Notes under the pieces: model-generated
What the model saw: only the letters and a program-made list of their open reading frames with translations
What the model was told of the DNA's origin: nothing
Database searches by the model: none
Shown: one piece after another, positions 42,332 through 52,400 of the stretch
How the letters are laid out: each line of letters starts with the position of its first letter
How positions within the stretch are numbered: position 1 is the first letter of the stretch
Assembly: GCF_900215155.1 (NCBI RefSeq)
Contig: NZ_LT907980.1
Span: forward strand, 1,178,001-1,242,000
Direction of reading: 5' to 3'
Source of the DNA: Marinobacter sp. LV10R510-11A
GTDB lineage: Bacteria; Pseudomonadota; Gammaproteobacteria; Pseudomonadales; Oleiphilaceae
Length of the DNA: 64,000 nucleotides
Program-made: the position numbers and the translations under genes

Positions 42332-44271
42332 ACGGCGCCCCGATTACGTTTCATGCGTTTGTACTCGCGGTTCAGCCACTGGCGATAGTCTTTGGCAAGA
42401 TTTCGCGGCAACTTCGGAACAGCAACACTCAACTCGTCACAGCGCCGCATCACTGCCTCATTATCAGTGCCACCAAACTGACCAAGCCGCTTCTTGGCTG
42501 AGGCACAGAGTTCATTGACTTCTTGCGCCAGAAACCAGTTGAACAGGCCCTCTGGCATTGAACTAATGCGCACTTTTGTCTTCTCGACAAGCTCCCGCAG
42601 GCAGCCTGGACGGGTGAACGCCCAATGTTCCAGCTCCTTCAGAGTCGAACAATTTTCGACAATCTCCACGTAGTGATGACAGGCTGAAAACAAACGAAAG
42701 TAACTGATGTCGGGCACCTCCGTTTGCCTGCCATCGCTAAAGCTATCCTCTTCTGTGGACAACGAATCAACCAGCACCTCACCATCCTCAGTCTCTCGAA
42801 CGCGATAATTCACATCATCCGAGGAAGGCGCACCCGCCGAGATGATCAGATCATCAAAGAGCCCTCTAAGGTCATCATACTGCTGCGCGCGACGATAGTC
42901 GGCTCGCTGCTCAATGATGAGCCCAGCCCCCGCTGTGACACCATCGAACAGAACCTCATAACGATGATTGGCCAATAAATGCTTGGTTTCGGGCACTCGC
43001 GGGCGAAGCGTTTGCAGACTTCCGCTATCGGAATCCCATAGCAACTGTTCAGGTGCATCCACGCCCGGCAGTTTAAGCAGATAGCTATCAGCCATGGCCC
43101 CCTTTTTAACCCATGCCCCGGAAACAACGTATCGCTCCGCCTGCCAGTCAAAAACCACGCGCAAGTCAAACGGCAGCGCCGCAGGAACACTCAGACTCTC
43201 CTGCTTCAACTGATCCGGTGTGGCGAACATTTCCGGTCCGAACTCAAGCTGCATTCCGAGGTAGACGGAAACGGGAACCGTGTCTGGAACGATAAAGCCG
43301 GCTTCAACGTTGAAGGTTTTACCTCCGACATCCGTTGGCAGGTTGGCACCGGGCTGGGTGAAATTCCAGGATCCAATCGCCAAAGCCGATGGCGTTTTCC
43401 AGAGCTTCGCATGGGTCATATTAAGTCGGTCGTCAGCTTTAAACGGACTTGAATGAAGAGACAGAAAGCCAGCTTCGTGCAACTCTTTCAGACCATCATT
43501 CCAGCACGTACGCAGATACTCATTTTCCACCCGGTCTGGTACTACCTTAACGCTCATTGAGTGGTTTTTAATAAACGCCTGCAGAGACTTCACGAGGCCC
43601 GCGAGATCACCAGAGAAATAAGGGGACCAAACAGCAAGCTCTTCCGATTTATGGTTGCCAAACAGCTGCGTCAGGAACAACGACCCCACCAGACTGTTAC
43701 AAAACACGACGTCTTGCTGGTCGCCTTTCTTTCCCGTTACGTCCAGATCCCAATCAAAGCGCTGCTGAACATTTTCAAAAACAGGCTTGAAAAATGCGGC
43801 AACAGAATCCGCCAAGGGGTCATTCTCAACCGGCACGAAGTGAAAGACCTCCCGGTTACGCCCCCAGCCACTCATCGTAAGGTTTGCGCTACCAGACCCA
43901 AGGATCGCGCCCTTATCACCCTGCACATAAATGACTTTAGGATGGAACAGGCTGGTTTCAGAAAAACGAACATCACCATTTGCAGGCAAACGTTCCGGGG
44001 AAACTCCGTGCACTGGAATTGCCGTACGTTTATTTTGTTCCGGCTCGATAAACCGTTTATCGCAGAACACCTGAACATCAATTCCCTGGCTACTTAGTTC
44101 CTGCTGCATGGCCTCGTAGTCCATACGGGTTTTTGGAGAGTCCATTTTCAGAATGGCGGGAAGCAGATAGGTTTCGATGAATTCGATATCGATAACGAAG
44201 CTGGTCAACCAGACCTTACGGATTTCTCCAAGAGCCTCTAGCTGATCGGTAAAGGTTTTGAGGAGTTTCAC
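42328..44271 (-). CDS. Phospholipase D-like (HKD) nuclease-type protein
   Basis: A 647-aa protein with two HKD-like halves in its N-terminal ~340 residues: SLFHPKVIYVQGDKGAILGS with GSANLTMSGWGRN, and MTHAKLWKTPSALAIGSWNF with TQPGAN. In many bacterial defence systems PLD-like domains act as nucleases. The rest of the protein (from about residue 390) is beta-rich and then helical with no match I know. It overlaps the helicase start by 4 bp and the upstream gene's stop by 4 bp, so helicase, PLD and the 464-aa protein form one tightly coupled unit. Confidence 0.88.
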   Translation of the reverse strand: MKLLKTFTDQLEALGEIRKVWLTSFVIDIEFIETYLLPAILKMDSPKTRMDYEAMQQELSSQGIDVQVFCDKRFIEPEQNKRTAIPVHGVSPERLPANGDVRFSETSLFHPKVIYVQGDKGAILGSGSANLTMSGWGRNREVFHFVPVENDPLADSVAAFFKPVFENVQQRFDWDLDVTGKKGDQQDVVFCNSLVGSLFLTQLFGNHKSEELAVWSPYFSGDLAGLVKSLQAFIKNHSMSVKVVPDRVENEYLRTCWNDGLKELHEAGFLSLHSSPFKADDRLNMTHAKLWKTPSALAIGSWNFTQPGANLPTDVGGKTFNVEAGFIVPDTVPVSVYLGMQLEFGPEMFATPDQLKQESLSVPAALPFDLRVVFDWQAERYVVSGAWVKKGAMADSYLLKLPGVDAPEQLLWDSDSGSLQTLRPRVPETKHLLANHRYEVLFDGVTAGAGLIIEQRADYRRAQQYDDLRGLFDDLIISAGAPSSDDVNYRVRETEDGEVLVDSLSTEEDSFSDGRQTEVPDISYFRLFSACHHYVEIVENCSTLKELEHWAFTRPGCLRELVEKTKVRISSMPEGLFNWFLAQEVNELCASAKKRLGQFGGTDNEAVMRRCDELSVAVPKLPRNLAKDYRQWLNREYKRMKRNRGAV

Positions 44272-45662
44272 TGGGTACCTCCCTGATACCCAGCTACCAA
44301 GTTGTAGAATTGGTGAACATAGTAGCCGTTCACCCAGGCCCCGATAGGGCGTTTCTCAGCTTTAGGCAATGGCTCAGTTCGCCCATATACCCGAATCTCG
44401 ACATCATGTACTGCTTCTACCCAGCGAAATTGGCCACGCTCCCTCATTACCTGGGAATGGTATTTTAGTAGTCCCTTCAACTGCTCTTCGAGACTTTCAT
44501 TTGTCGCCACATTCAGCAGTTTTTGCAGTCTACGCCGGGCAGTACCCTGAAGAGTTGGTAGCAAATCACTGGTATCCCAAATGCGACCAGCAGCATCTTG
44601 CAATGTGTGATCGGTGCGCCCTAGATCTTTCCAGGAACCACGGACGTCAGACACCGACTGCACTTTCTTGTGTCGGGCAAGCCTGAATAGCAAATCAAGT
44701 TCGGCAAGCAGAGGCTCAACAATCTGAATATGTTGGATTTTTCGACGTTCACCAGGCGGCTCACACCGCTCTTCAGCCCTACCAAAAACTTCCTTTGGGG
44801 CCAGTTTTTCATTGGTCGCTGTCGAATGATAGTCTTCCAGAGTTTCCAACAGAGCCCCGGCAGCGCCCTCATTCAGGCCGGTGACGTCCAGCCAGAACGC
44901 CTTGGTTTCAGCCCCAACCTTTCCCTGTGTCGCAAAGGCTTTTCTGTAAGCTTCACGCAGTGCTACCGGAATATCACGGAACTGCCTTTGGGGCGGAACC
45001 TGGCTTTTAGAGTAGCTGTCATTCACCAGTTCGATGAGGTGTTTTTTTGCCTGATGAAAACAGTCGCGGAGCTCACCATGATTCTCGAGAAGCGCTTTAA
45101 AGGCGCCCCAGTTTTTCTCAGACTTCTGGTGAAAATAACGGTAGCTGTGATCAAAAAACCCCATCTCTACAAACGGCGTTTTATAACGCCCACTGACGCC
45201 CAGGCCCAGCTGCCGAACAAGCAGATGCCCTTCTTTTTTATCCGTGAATAACAATGAAGGATTCTGGCCGGACTCTTCCATTTTCGTGCGGCCATTGCTG
45301 CCACCGAGTATACCCAGCGTATCAATATCGGCTTCCTCGGGCTTGTCGACCATGGAGTAGGTGAAAACATTCTCCAGATAGATCAGACAAGCATGAATAA
45401 AGGGCAGGCTCTCCTTATCTCCCACTGCCTCTGCCAGCGCCGGCGAGACCGTGACAAGCCCATCCTGCAGGATTGAACGAATGACACCGTGATGCAGCAA
45501 ATTAAGCGTGAAGTTTCGGACGTCGTTGGATACGGAGTTGACCCGACTGTTGAAGATTTTTTGGCCGAAGGATGACCAGATGACCTGCTGGCCAAGTGGG
45601 TCTATATAAGAGTCCCCTGAGAGGGAATCATCATATTCGGTGATCAGTGAATCGAATTTCAT
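44268..45662 (-). CDS. Unknown 464-aa protein coupled to PLD and helicase genes
   Basis: A 464-aa protein with no family recognised. It starts MKFDSLITEYDDSLSGDSYI and is rich in helices, with segments such as FTLNLLHHGVIRSI, RYKTPFVEMGFFDHSYRYF and LIELVNDSYSKSQVPPQR. No catalytic motif is evident. Its stop overlaps the PLD gene start (ATGA), so it is made in fixed proportion with the nuclease and helicase and is probably a structural or recognition subunit. It resembles in position and size the unnamed proteins (DUF6361-type) seen with PLD/helicase pairs, but I could not match it. Confidence 0.55.
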   Translation of the reverse strand: MKFDSLITEYDDSLSGDSYIDPLGQQVIWSSFGQKIFNSRVNSVSNDVRNFTLNLLHHGVIRSILQDGLVTVSPALAEAVGDKESLPFIHACLIYLENVFTYSMVDKPEEADIDTLGILGGSNGRTKMEESGQNPSLLFTDKKEGHLLVRQLGLGVSGRYKTPFVEMGFFDHSYRYFHQKSEKNWGAFKALLENHGELRDCFHQAKKHLIELVNDSYSKSQVPPQRQFRDIPVALREAYRKAFATQGKVGAETKAFWLDVTGLNEGAAGALLETLEDYHSTATNEKLAPKEVFGRAEERCEPPGERRKIQHIQIVEPLLAELDLLFRLARHKKVQSVSDVRGSWKDLGRTDHTLQDAAGRIWDTSDLLPTLQGTARRRLQKLLNVATNESLEEQLKGLLKYHSQVMRERGQFRWVEAVHDVEIRVYGRTEPLPKAEKRPIGAWVNGYYVHQFYNLVAGYQGGTQ

Positions 45663-45753
45663 GATCCGCTCCGAACTGAGCTCAATGCCAGGAAACCGAT
45701 ACGCACTAACAGATAGAGTCTCATCTCTTTAATCGCAGCACCTACAAATCTGT

Positions 45754-47643
45754 TCATAATTTCAGACGGATGTTTTGAGCGTATTCCTTTTTATCGATCG
45801 AAAAATGATCGAGAAACGTTTGGAAAACGCGCCTACTAATTGGATCTTTTTTGGGTAGTGAAAAAGCGCGTTTATCCCGCCCGGTCCATTTTTCGTGGGA
45901 TCCCTTTCCTCCAGACTTATTTCGCTGATATTTGAAGAACTCTAACGCCTTCATCAACTCTTTTCGACTGGGTATGTTTATGACGTTAGGGAGGATTTCT
46001 AAGCGGTCCAGAATGGCGCCTTCGCCGATAAAGAAAGCTGGGATATCAGTAGTCCTCAAATCGTAAGGAGGTTGGTCCGAAAAAATACCTTCGAGCGGAA
46101 ACGTATTTTTAGCAGATAACGATGGCTTCCCTTTCGCCATCTGCGCCGCAAGCAATCGCTGACTGCCTATACTTTCACCAATACGCCAATTGTTATAACC
46201 AGGGGGTGAGAGGTCTAAAACATCTTTGATGACTTTATTAAGCTTCTCCGATTGCCTCACATCCAGCGACAAATTATTGTCAAGAAATGTCTGACACCAG
46301 TCCCATGAGGCCCAGTTAGCAAGAGCCTCTTCAAGCCAATCGTCAGTTTCTTTCAGTTGGTCGTAGACATCCTTTTTGTAGCGGAGATATCTGGCACCAG
46401 ATACATTCGGTTCTAGCCAGGAAAGGCACGACTCGACACGTCCGTGGAAAAATTCATGGCTAAAAACCAAGCCCACTGCAAGCTGGCAAAAAAATCCATA
46501 GTCCAAATAACCCGCTCGTTGGGTTTTGAATTCGTCGGATAGAAATAGTGCCAGATCGTCTAGCTTCTTTGCATTGAAATAAATACCCCAAGTCTCCTCA
46601 TTCCAAACATGAAAAGATTGATACCAAGCAATCGCTTCAAAGCCACTTTGTCTAAGATCTTCCTTTACCGCTCTAATCCGCTCATCAAAAGCCGTATCAT
46701 CAGGTACCATATCTGTGAAGGTTTCTCCGGGCGTGGAAATATCCTCCAAGCTGACTGTAAGCCGTTTTGGCTCAGAGTGCTCAATGGTCGGCGCGTCAGA
46801 ACCACTCAGCCTTGGGTTTGTCATAGCTCTGCGCAAACCCTTTTGCACCGCCCATCGAATCTCAGGATAAGCAGGCAAACCATCGTAAGGCACCCAGCTC
46901 ATGAGGCAGAACTTCTGCAGATTTTCATTGAGACATCGAAGCCCTGAGTAATGGCCCTCACGAGGTGGCAGCCAGCCAGAATTGGCAGCCTGTTTTAGTG
47001 CTTCTTTTGAGATCCGATCAGGACTCGTCATACGCCCCAAAGGGGGAAAAACCGCTTTTGGGAAAGAGGGCAATAGGTTCTCGGCAGATACGCGAGGACT
47101 GAGTTGAGCCTGAGTGGGAAAGTCGCTGTATCTTGGGAATTTGGACTTCAATGCTTCATCCCTTTGCTTTTGCTCCGCTTCTTCCCTTTCGAATTCTGCT
47201 AACTCCTCTTTATGTTTGCTATACACATCCATTGCTTCTTTCTGCAAGGATCTACAGGGTTGGAGCCAACTACCTTTTGGTTTTTGGACACCAGCCACAA
47301 CGATAACCATACCCTCGTCCGGAAGAACATAAGCTGCATGCAGATAGACAATCGCCGATATCCTGATCTCTTCATCGTTCTCAACGCGCCCACTTTGCGA
47401 TCGATTGCATAGCCCAACTGAAAGTTTCGCTTTCAAAGGCCTATTGTTATCTAGGAGCGCCACAACCTTATTTATTCTCTGATCCAGCGAATACTCAATT
47501 TCAAGTTCTTCTTCAGCTATCAATTCAACCAAGTCCGGATCGGAAGCTGGTATTTCTACAAGAAAAACCTGATCAGTTTCTAACCAAGTATTCTCTGGAG
47601 GTATCCATGAGTGAAACCCGATATCCATGCGCAAAGTATCCAT
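45754..47643 (-). CDS. Zincin-type metallopeptidase-like protein with C-terminal HicA-like domain
   Basis: A 629-aa protein (ATG at 47643). The centre has VFSHEFFHGRVES, a HExxH zinc-binding motif, followed about 45 residues later by WLEEALANW, which provides a Glu as third ligand as in gluzincins. The last ~75 residues (RKELMKALEFFKYQRN, GGKGSHEKW, VFQTFLDHFSIDKKEY) fit the HicA mRNA-interferase fold, in which the His after GS is catalytic. The N-terminal ~200 residues have an unrecognised beta-rich part and a coiled coil (EEAEQKQRDEAL). It is 91 bp upstream of the 464-aa gene. A protease fused to a HicA-like domain would be unusual. Confidence 0.65.
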   Translation of the reverse strand: MDTLRMDIGFHSWIPPENTWLETDQVFLVEIPASDPDLVELIAEEELEIEYSLDQRINKVVALLDNNRPLKAKLSVGLCNRSQSGRVENDEEIRISAIVYLHAAYVLPDEGMVIVVAGVQKPKGSWLQPCRSLQKEAMDVYSKHKEELAEFEREEAEQKQRDEALKSKFPRYSDFPTQAQLSPRVSAENLLPSFPKAVFPPLGRMTSPDRISKEALKQAANSGWLPPREGHYSGLRCLNENLQKFCLMSWVPYDGLPAYPEIRWAVQKGLRRAMTNPRLSGSDAPTIEHSEPKRLTVSLEDISTPGETFTDMVPDDTAFDERIRAVKEDLRQSGFEAIAWYQSFHVWNEETWGIYFNAKKLDDLALFLSDEFKTQRAGYLDYGFFCQLAVGLVFSHEFFHGRVESCLSWLEPNVSGARYLRYKKDVYDQLKETDDWLEEALANWASWDWCQTFLDNNLSLDVRQSEKLNKVIKDVLDLSPPGYNNWRIGESIGSQRLLAAQMAKGKPSLSAKNTFPLEGIFSDQPPYDLRTTDIPAFFIGEGAILDRLEILPNVINIPSRKELMKALEFFKYQRNKSGGKGSHEKWTGRDKRAFSLPKKDPISRRVFQTFLDHFSIDKKEYAQNIRLKL

Positions 47644-47717
47644 TTTTATCAATGTGTAATTGGCGGCACCCAGTTTTCAGCTAAAGTCTTTTTGCTGGAA
47701 TAACCTCGAACTCCCAA

Positions 47718-48554
47718 CTACATGAGCTTTTCAGCTTCCCACTGCTTGTAGGTCTTCCCGCCCGGCAAGCGCCACTCAGTAGTTCCGTTTGTTGGTCTTC
47801 CATTAACAACGGCAGCTGCTGCACTTGGGCTCTTAAACGCGTAGTTTTCCCCAAATACCGAAAGCTCTCCTTCCGGCACGAGCACGCCACTGGCCGTCAA
47901 CTCCTCATGCAGCTTGCTATAACCAGTATGTTGGCTGGTTTTACCTCGCCACTTGGGGCTAGCTTTAGAACCGGCAAGCACGACAAACTCACCGTCGGTT
48001 AGCACAGCCCTGGCGTCAATGCCGTGCTTAGGAGTGCGAAGCTCGAACACGGCCTCGGATTCGGCTGCGGAATCAGTTGGGTTGGTAGCAGCGGTAGGCT
48101 GAGGTCGTGTTTGTGCAAGGAAGCTGTCTATTCGAAGTGCCGGAAGCACCATCATGATGTATTCGAGGAAGCTTTCTATATTGGCTTGAGCGGCCTCACT
48201 CAGCGATGAACGAGGTGGCGTATTACCGTTATCCAGCCGGATCTTGCCAACCCGACGAGCCTCTTCGACCAGTCTGGACTCGAGATACTTGGCGTGTGCC
48301 TTGTTCAGGTTATTGCCCGCCGTCGTAACCAGAACCGCCGTGGTCCACCAATCTTTCTTAGTGTCGTGACTTTTGATTCGACCACCGATGTCTTCACCCT
48401 CACCGATGTAAGCCAAGGGGCCATGGTCGTCCTCCCCGAACAACAGATAAACCCCGGTATAACTGGCTTCAGGCCGTTTGAGCGCGGCACTTAAGCGAGT
48501 TCGTGGAGCCATCAAGACGTGTCCGGTCCAGTTAAATACCTCAGCAGTCAGCAT
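47718..48554 (-). CDS. GIY-YIG nuclease with C-terminal DUF4357 domain
   Basis: A 278-aa protein from the ATG at 48554. GVYLLFGEDDHGPLAYIGEG with GRIKSH is the GIY-YIG core, followed by the Arg and Glu (AKYLESRLVEEAR) of the family. The C-terminus (YAFKSPSAAAAVVNGRPTNG) is a DUF4357 domain. The frame stays open upstream of this ATG, adding GQSLELFFIDGKPDG, which belongs to the conserved N-terminus; but no ATG, GTG or TTG occurs before the upstream stop, only ATT codons. So the native start may be ATT or the gene may have lost its start codon. Such proteins are common next to type I restriction genes. Confidence 0.85.
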   Translation of the reverse strand: MLTAEVFNWTGHVLMAPRTRLSAALKRPEASYTGVYLLFGEDDHGPLAYIGEGEDIGGRIKSHDTKKDWWTTAVLVTTAGNNLNKAHAKYLESRLVEEARRVGKIRLDNGNTPPRSSLSEAAQANIESFLEYIMMVLPALRIDSFLAQTRPQPTAATNPTDSAAESEAVFELRTPKHGIDARAVLTDGEFVVLAGSKASPKWRGKTSQHTGYSKLHEELTASGVLVPEGELSVFGENYAFKSPSAAAAVVNGRPTNGTTEWRLPGGKTYKQWEAEKLM

Positions 48555-48750
48555 GCCGTCTGGCTTGCCATCGATGAAGAACAGTTCGAGTGATTGGCCT
48601 TTGTTGTTAATAATGAGTCCCCATTCTTAGACTTTCACAGGTGCATTGGCTAGCTGTTTTACAAACTTGGAAGAGCCATTTTTTGAAAATCTACGCAACA
48701 AGATTGCTTCATTTCAGCTTCTAGATCACAGCCAACCTCATACTGAGCAC

Positions 48751-49467
48751 TCAGTAAGACCAGTCCTCAAACGCAAGCGGCGACTGATTAAGCAAATCCC
48801 GACGCTCACGCCAATCCGGCATCAGCCGATCGAGGTGTGCCTTGAAGCGTTCGTTGTGATGACGTTCCAACAGGTGAGCAAGCTCGTGGACAAGGATGTA
48901 TTCTAAGCATTCAGGCGGCTTTTTCGCCAACTCAAGGTTCAGCCAAATACGGGATGTACTGGTGTTACAGCTTCCCCATTTAGTTTTCATTTTTTTGATA
49001 CCCCAAAATGACGCCTGCACTCCGACCACCGGTTGCCAGTGTTCGATTAATGCAGTGACCCGCGCTCTCATTTCGTCGCGATAAAACTTGTTCAACGCTC
49101 GCTGTCTGTTCTCTTGGGGCGCACCAGGTGTAACAGTAAGCTGGAGTTTGCCACCCCCGGCGAGTTTGGCGTGATGTTGGCCTCTCTGTTCACGTAAATC
49201 GAGTCGATAATGGCGTCCCCAGAGGTAATGCGACTCTCCGCTTTCCAAGGACCTCGCTGACTGTCGCGGCTGATCAGCAAAGTCTCGCTGTTGCGTCCGA
49301 ATCCATGGGATTCGGGCAATCAGGGCCATGCGAATCGCGTTCTCAGTCATCCTTTCGGGCGCAGAAACGCGAACTTTACCATCGGGCGGAAGAACACTGA
49401 TATGAAGATGTTTGATTGCTTTCCAATTCAGCTGGAACTCAAGGTCACCGATGCGCAGGTCACCCAT
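48751..49467 (-). CDS. YgjP-like M48-type metallopeptidase domain protein
   Basis: A 238-aa protein of the YgjP/DUF45 family: LQLNWKAIKHLHIS-like start, then MKTKWGSCNTSTSRIWLNLE and EYILVHELAHLLERHHNERF, with the HExxH zinc site and a third His in the family pattern. Such proteins frequently lie directly behind hsdR in type I restriction operons; their role there is unknown. The ATG at 49467 overlaps the hsdR stop (TAATG), so it is translated together with hsdR. Confidence 0.92.
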   Translation of the reverse strand: MGDLRIGDLEFQLNWKAIKHLHISVLPPDGKVRVSAPERMTENAIRMALIARIPWIRTQQRDFADQPRQSARSLESGESHYLWGRHYRLDLREQRGQHHAKLAGGGKLQLTVTPGAPQENRQRALNKFYRDEMRARVTALIEHWQPVVGVQASFWGIKKMKTKWGSCNTSTSRIWLNLELAKKPPECLEYILVHELAHLLERHHNERFKAHLDRLMPDWRERRDLLNQSPLAFEDWSY

Positions 49468-52400
49468 TACTGGTATTCCTTTTGTGTTCGAGCTAATTTC
49501 ATGACTTGCTGAATATCCACATCGTAATCTTCCGCCTCTTGGCGGACTGCATTGGCAACCTCTCGCTCTTTGAAGCGATCGCCAACCCAATCGGCTTTTT
49601 TGGTGAAACGAATTGCTGCATCGATTTTGGTGACCAGTAACTCGTCCTCCCCCAAATTGTCATATAGAGCCCGCTTAGCCGATGTATCCATAGACTTCGG
49701 ATAATCGGGTGCTGAACCCTCCGGATGCAGAACCTTTCTGGCGAGTTCTTTAACACGTTCCAGGTATTCCTGGTAACCAAGTGCTTTCTGCCGACGCTGC
49801 TCAATTAGCTCATCCAGCAGAACCGACATTTTTTCGTAATACTTAGGATTGACGGGGTTCTCATCAACAATTGTTTTCCTCACGTTATTCTCAATGGTTT
49901 CGGCCATCGCATTCGGATCATCCCGAAGGCTTTTGGGCATGTCCTCAACCGCATCCGCCCCTTTCTGAACAACCAGTTCAATCAATCCTAGCTCCTCAAA
50001 ATCCATTAACACTTCGCTGTCATCAGCGCGGATGTATTTATCGAGCAGATGGCGCATCGCGGGCTCAAAGCGCTTCATATCCACTAGATCATCACTGGCG
50101 AGCTTCACTTCATCCCGAACCTTCTCAAAGTGCGACACTTCGGTCCGGATTCGCTCGATCTCATTGGCGCTATAACCGGCATCCGGGAGTTCGTTGGCAA
50201 TGTTGGCGAACGCGCGGAGCAATTTGGCAACGCTCTGGTACAAGGTCAGACGAAGCGACTCTTTCTCGGGCAGTTCACTCTGATTGCTACCAGATTCGCC
50301 ACAGAAGTAATGAATATAGTCTGATGTATTACACGGGTACCTTACGGGCTCGCAAAGGCTTCGAACCATTTCCAAAGCATTCTCAAGATCCAATTTTGAC
50401 TGTTCAAGACGGTCCTTAAGCAACCCAGCTACATCGTCCTTGTCATATCCCGAGAAGGCTTCTGCTGTGAAGTCCTTAATGGCCCTATCCAGCGAGTTAA
50501 ACAGGTCCTTGTAGTCGATGATGTATCCGTACTCTTTGTCGTTACCATCCAAACGGTTTACACGGCAGATCGCCTGAAAAAGGTTGTGATCGGACATTTG
50601 TTTATCAATGTAAAGGTACGTGGCCGAGGGAGCATCGAAACCGGTCAGCAGCTTGTCCACTACGATTAATAGCCGCATTTGACCCGGTTCGTTGATGAAC
50701 TGCTTCTTCACCTCTTTCTCAAAGGTTTCAACTTTTCCGGCCGCCTCATCGGGTGATGATTCAAAATAATCTGCCAGCATCTTTCGATAGACATCGTATT
50801 TAAATAGCCTTTCAGTGAGACCCTCACCAGTCTCCTCACCCTTGATACTGGCGACCGTAGGCTGATAACTGGTAACGATTGCAATCTTGCCTGCCAGGTC
50901 TGTCTGGCTGAAAAGCTGGTAAGCATTGCAAGCCTGATAGACGCTGCCACAGACCAGCATCGCATTCCCATAACCGTCCATCAGGCGTGGTTTGGTCTCC
51001 ATGTCCATTAGAATGTCGCTAACAATCTGCTCCAACCGGGATTTACTGGACAGGACCTTCTGCATGGTTCCCCACTTTTGTTTAAGCTGGGTTCGGGCAA
51101 TGTTGGAGAGCCCCCTGGTTTTCGCCTGAAACCAGTCGTCAATTTTCTTCGGGGAGGTAATGTGCTGGTCGATATCCCTCGCTTCGTAGCGCAGGTCCAA
51201 AACCACACGATCTGACACTGCTTCGTCGAATTTATAGGTGTGAATATAAGGCCCGAAGACTTCTATCGACTTTTTCTTATCCTTATTAAGAAGCGGTGTA
51301 CCGGTGAAACCCACAAACATCGCGCCCGGCACAATCGCTTTCATCGCATCGTGGAGTTTGCCGGACTGAGTCCGGTGACATTCGTCAACGAAGACAAAAA
51401 GGTTGCCCTTCGCACTGAAATTCGTTGGTAACGAACTCTTCAACTCTTCAATAAAATCATCGGTGGTGCTCTCATCTTCACCCTGACGACCAAATTTGTG
51501 CACGAGAGAACACATTAGCCATGGCATTGGCTGATTGAGAGTCGCTACCAGATCCGCGCCGCTTTTCGTGCGGTAGATGTCTTCTTCAACCCCCTTGAAT
51601 ACCTTCTCAATCTGATCGTCCAGCTCCGTGCGGTCCGTCACAATCAGAACCCGGGCGTCCTTCTGATTCTCACGTACCCATTTTGCCAGCCAAACCATGG
51701 TAAGGCTCTTGCCGGAGCCTTGAGTGTGCCAAATAATTCCGTCCTTCCGCTGAAGAACGTGATTATCTTTTGCTGCCTGAATACCGAAAAATTGATTGTG
51801 CCTACAAGTTTTCTTAACCCCGGCGTCAAACACGATGAAGTCGTGGATTATTTCCAGGAAACGTTCTTTCCGGCAGAGATTGACCAGGTGGTAATCGAGT
51901 GGGTTTTCGTAAGGGTTGGGCGCACTCGCTTCATATTTGGGCGGCAGTTTCTCTTTCCACTCCATATAGAACCGCTCCGGCGTTTCGATAGCCCCGTAAC
52001 GTAACCCCTGGGTATCGTTACCGGCCATCACCAGTTGCATGGTCGTGAAGAAATTGCGGATAAAATCCTTTTTCTGATTATCCAGGTTTTGGTGAATACC
52101 CTCGTTAACGCTCACCGATGAGCGTTTGAGTTCAAGTACTCCCAGTGCAATGCCGTTCACATAAAGAACGATATCCGGACGCTTCTTATTTTCACCAGCG
52201 ATGGATACTTCTTCGGCAATGGCAAAGTCGTTCTCTTCGGGTTTCTCCCAGTCAATCAGCCAAACGGTCTGCTTCTGTTCACCCGCTCCTTCCCTGTCCT
52301 TTATCCCGTAACGCAGTAGGCGATAGACATCCTTATTGGCATAGTAGAGTTTCTTGCCCTCGCCAAGAGCTGCCGCTGTATCGAGTTGCCGCAGCGCACG

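Noticed and set aside
38654..47643. Assignment to DISARM, BREX or Dpd
   Set aside because: Helicase and PLD-like proteins are present, but the methylase, DrmA/DrmB, PglZ, BrxL or DpdA components are absent.
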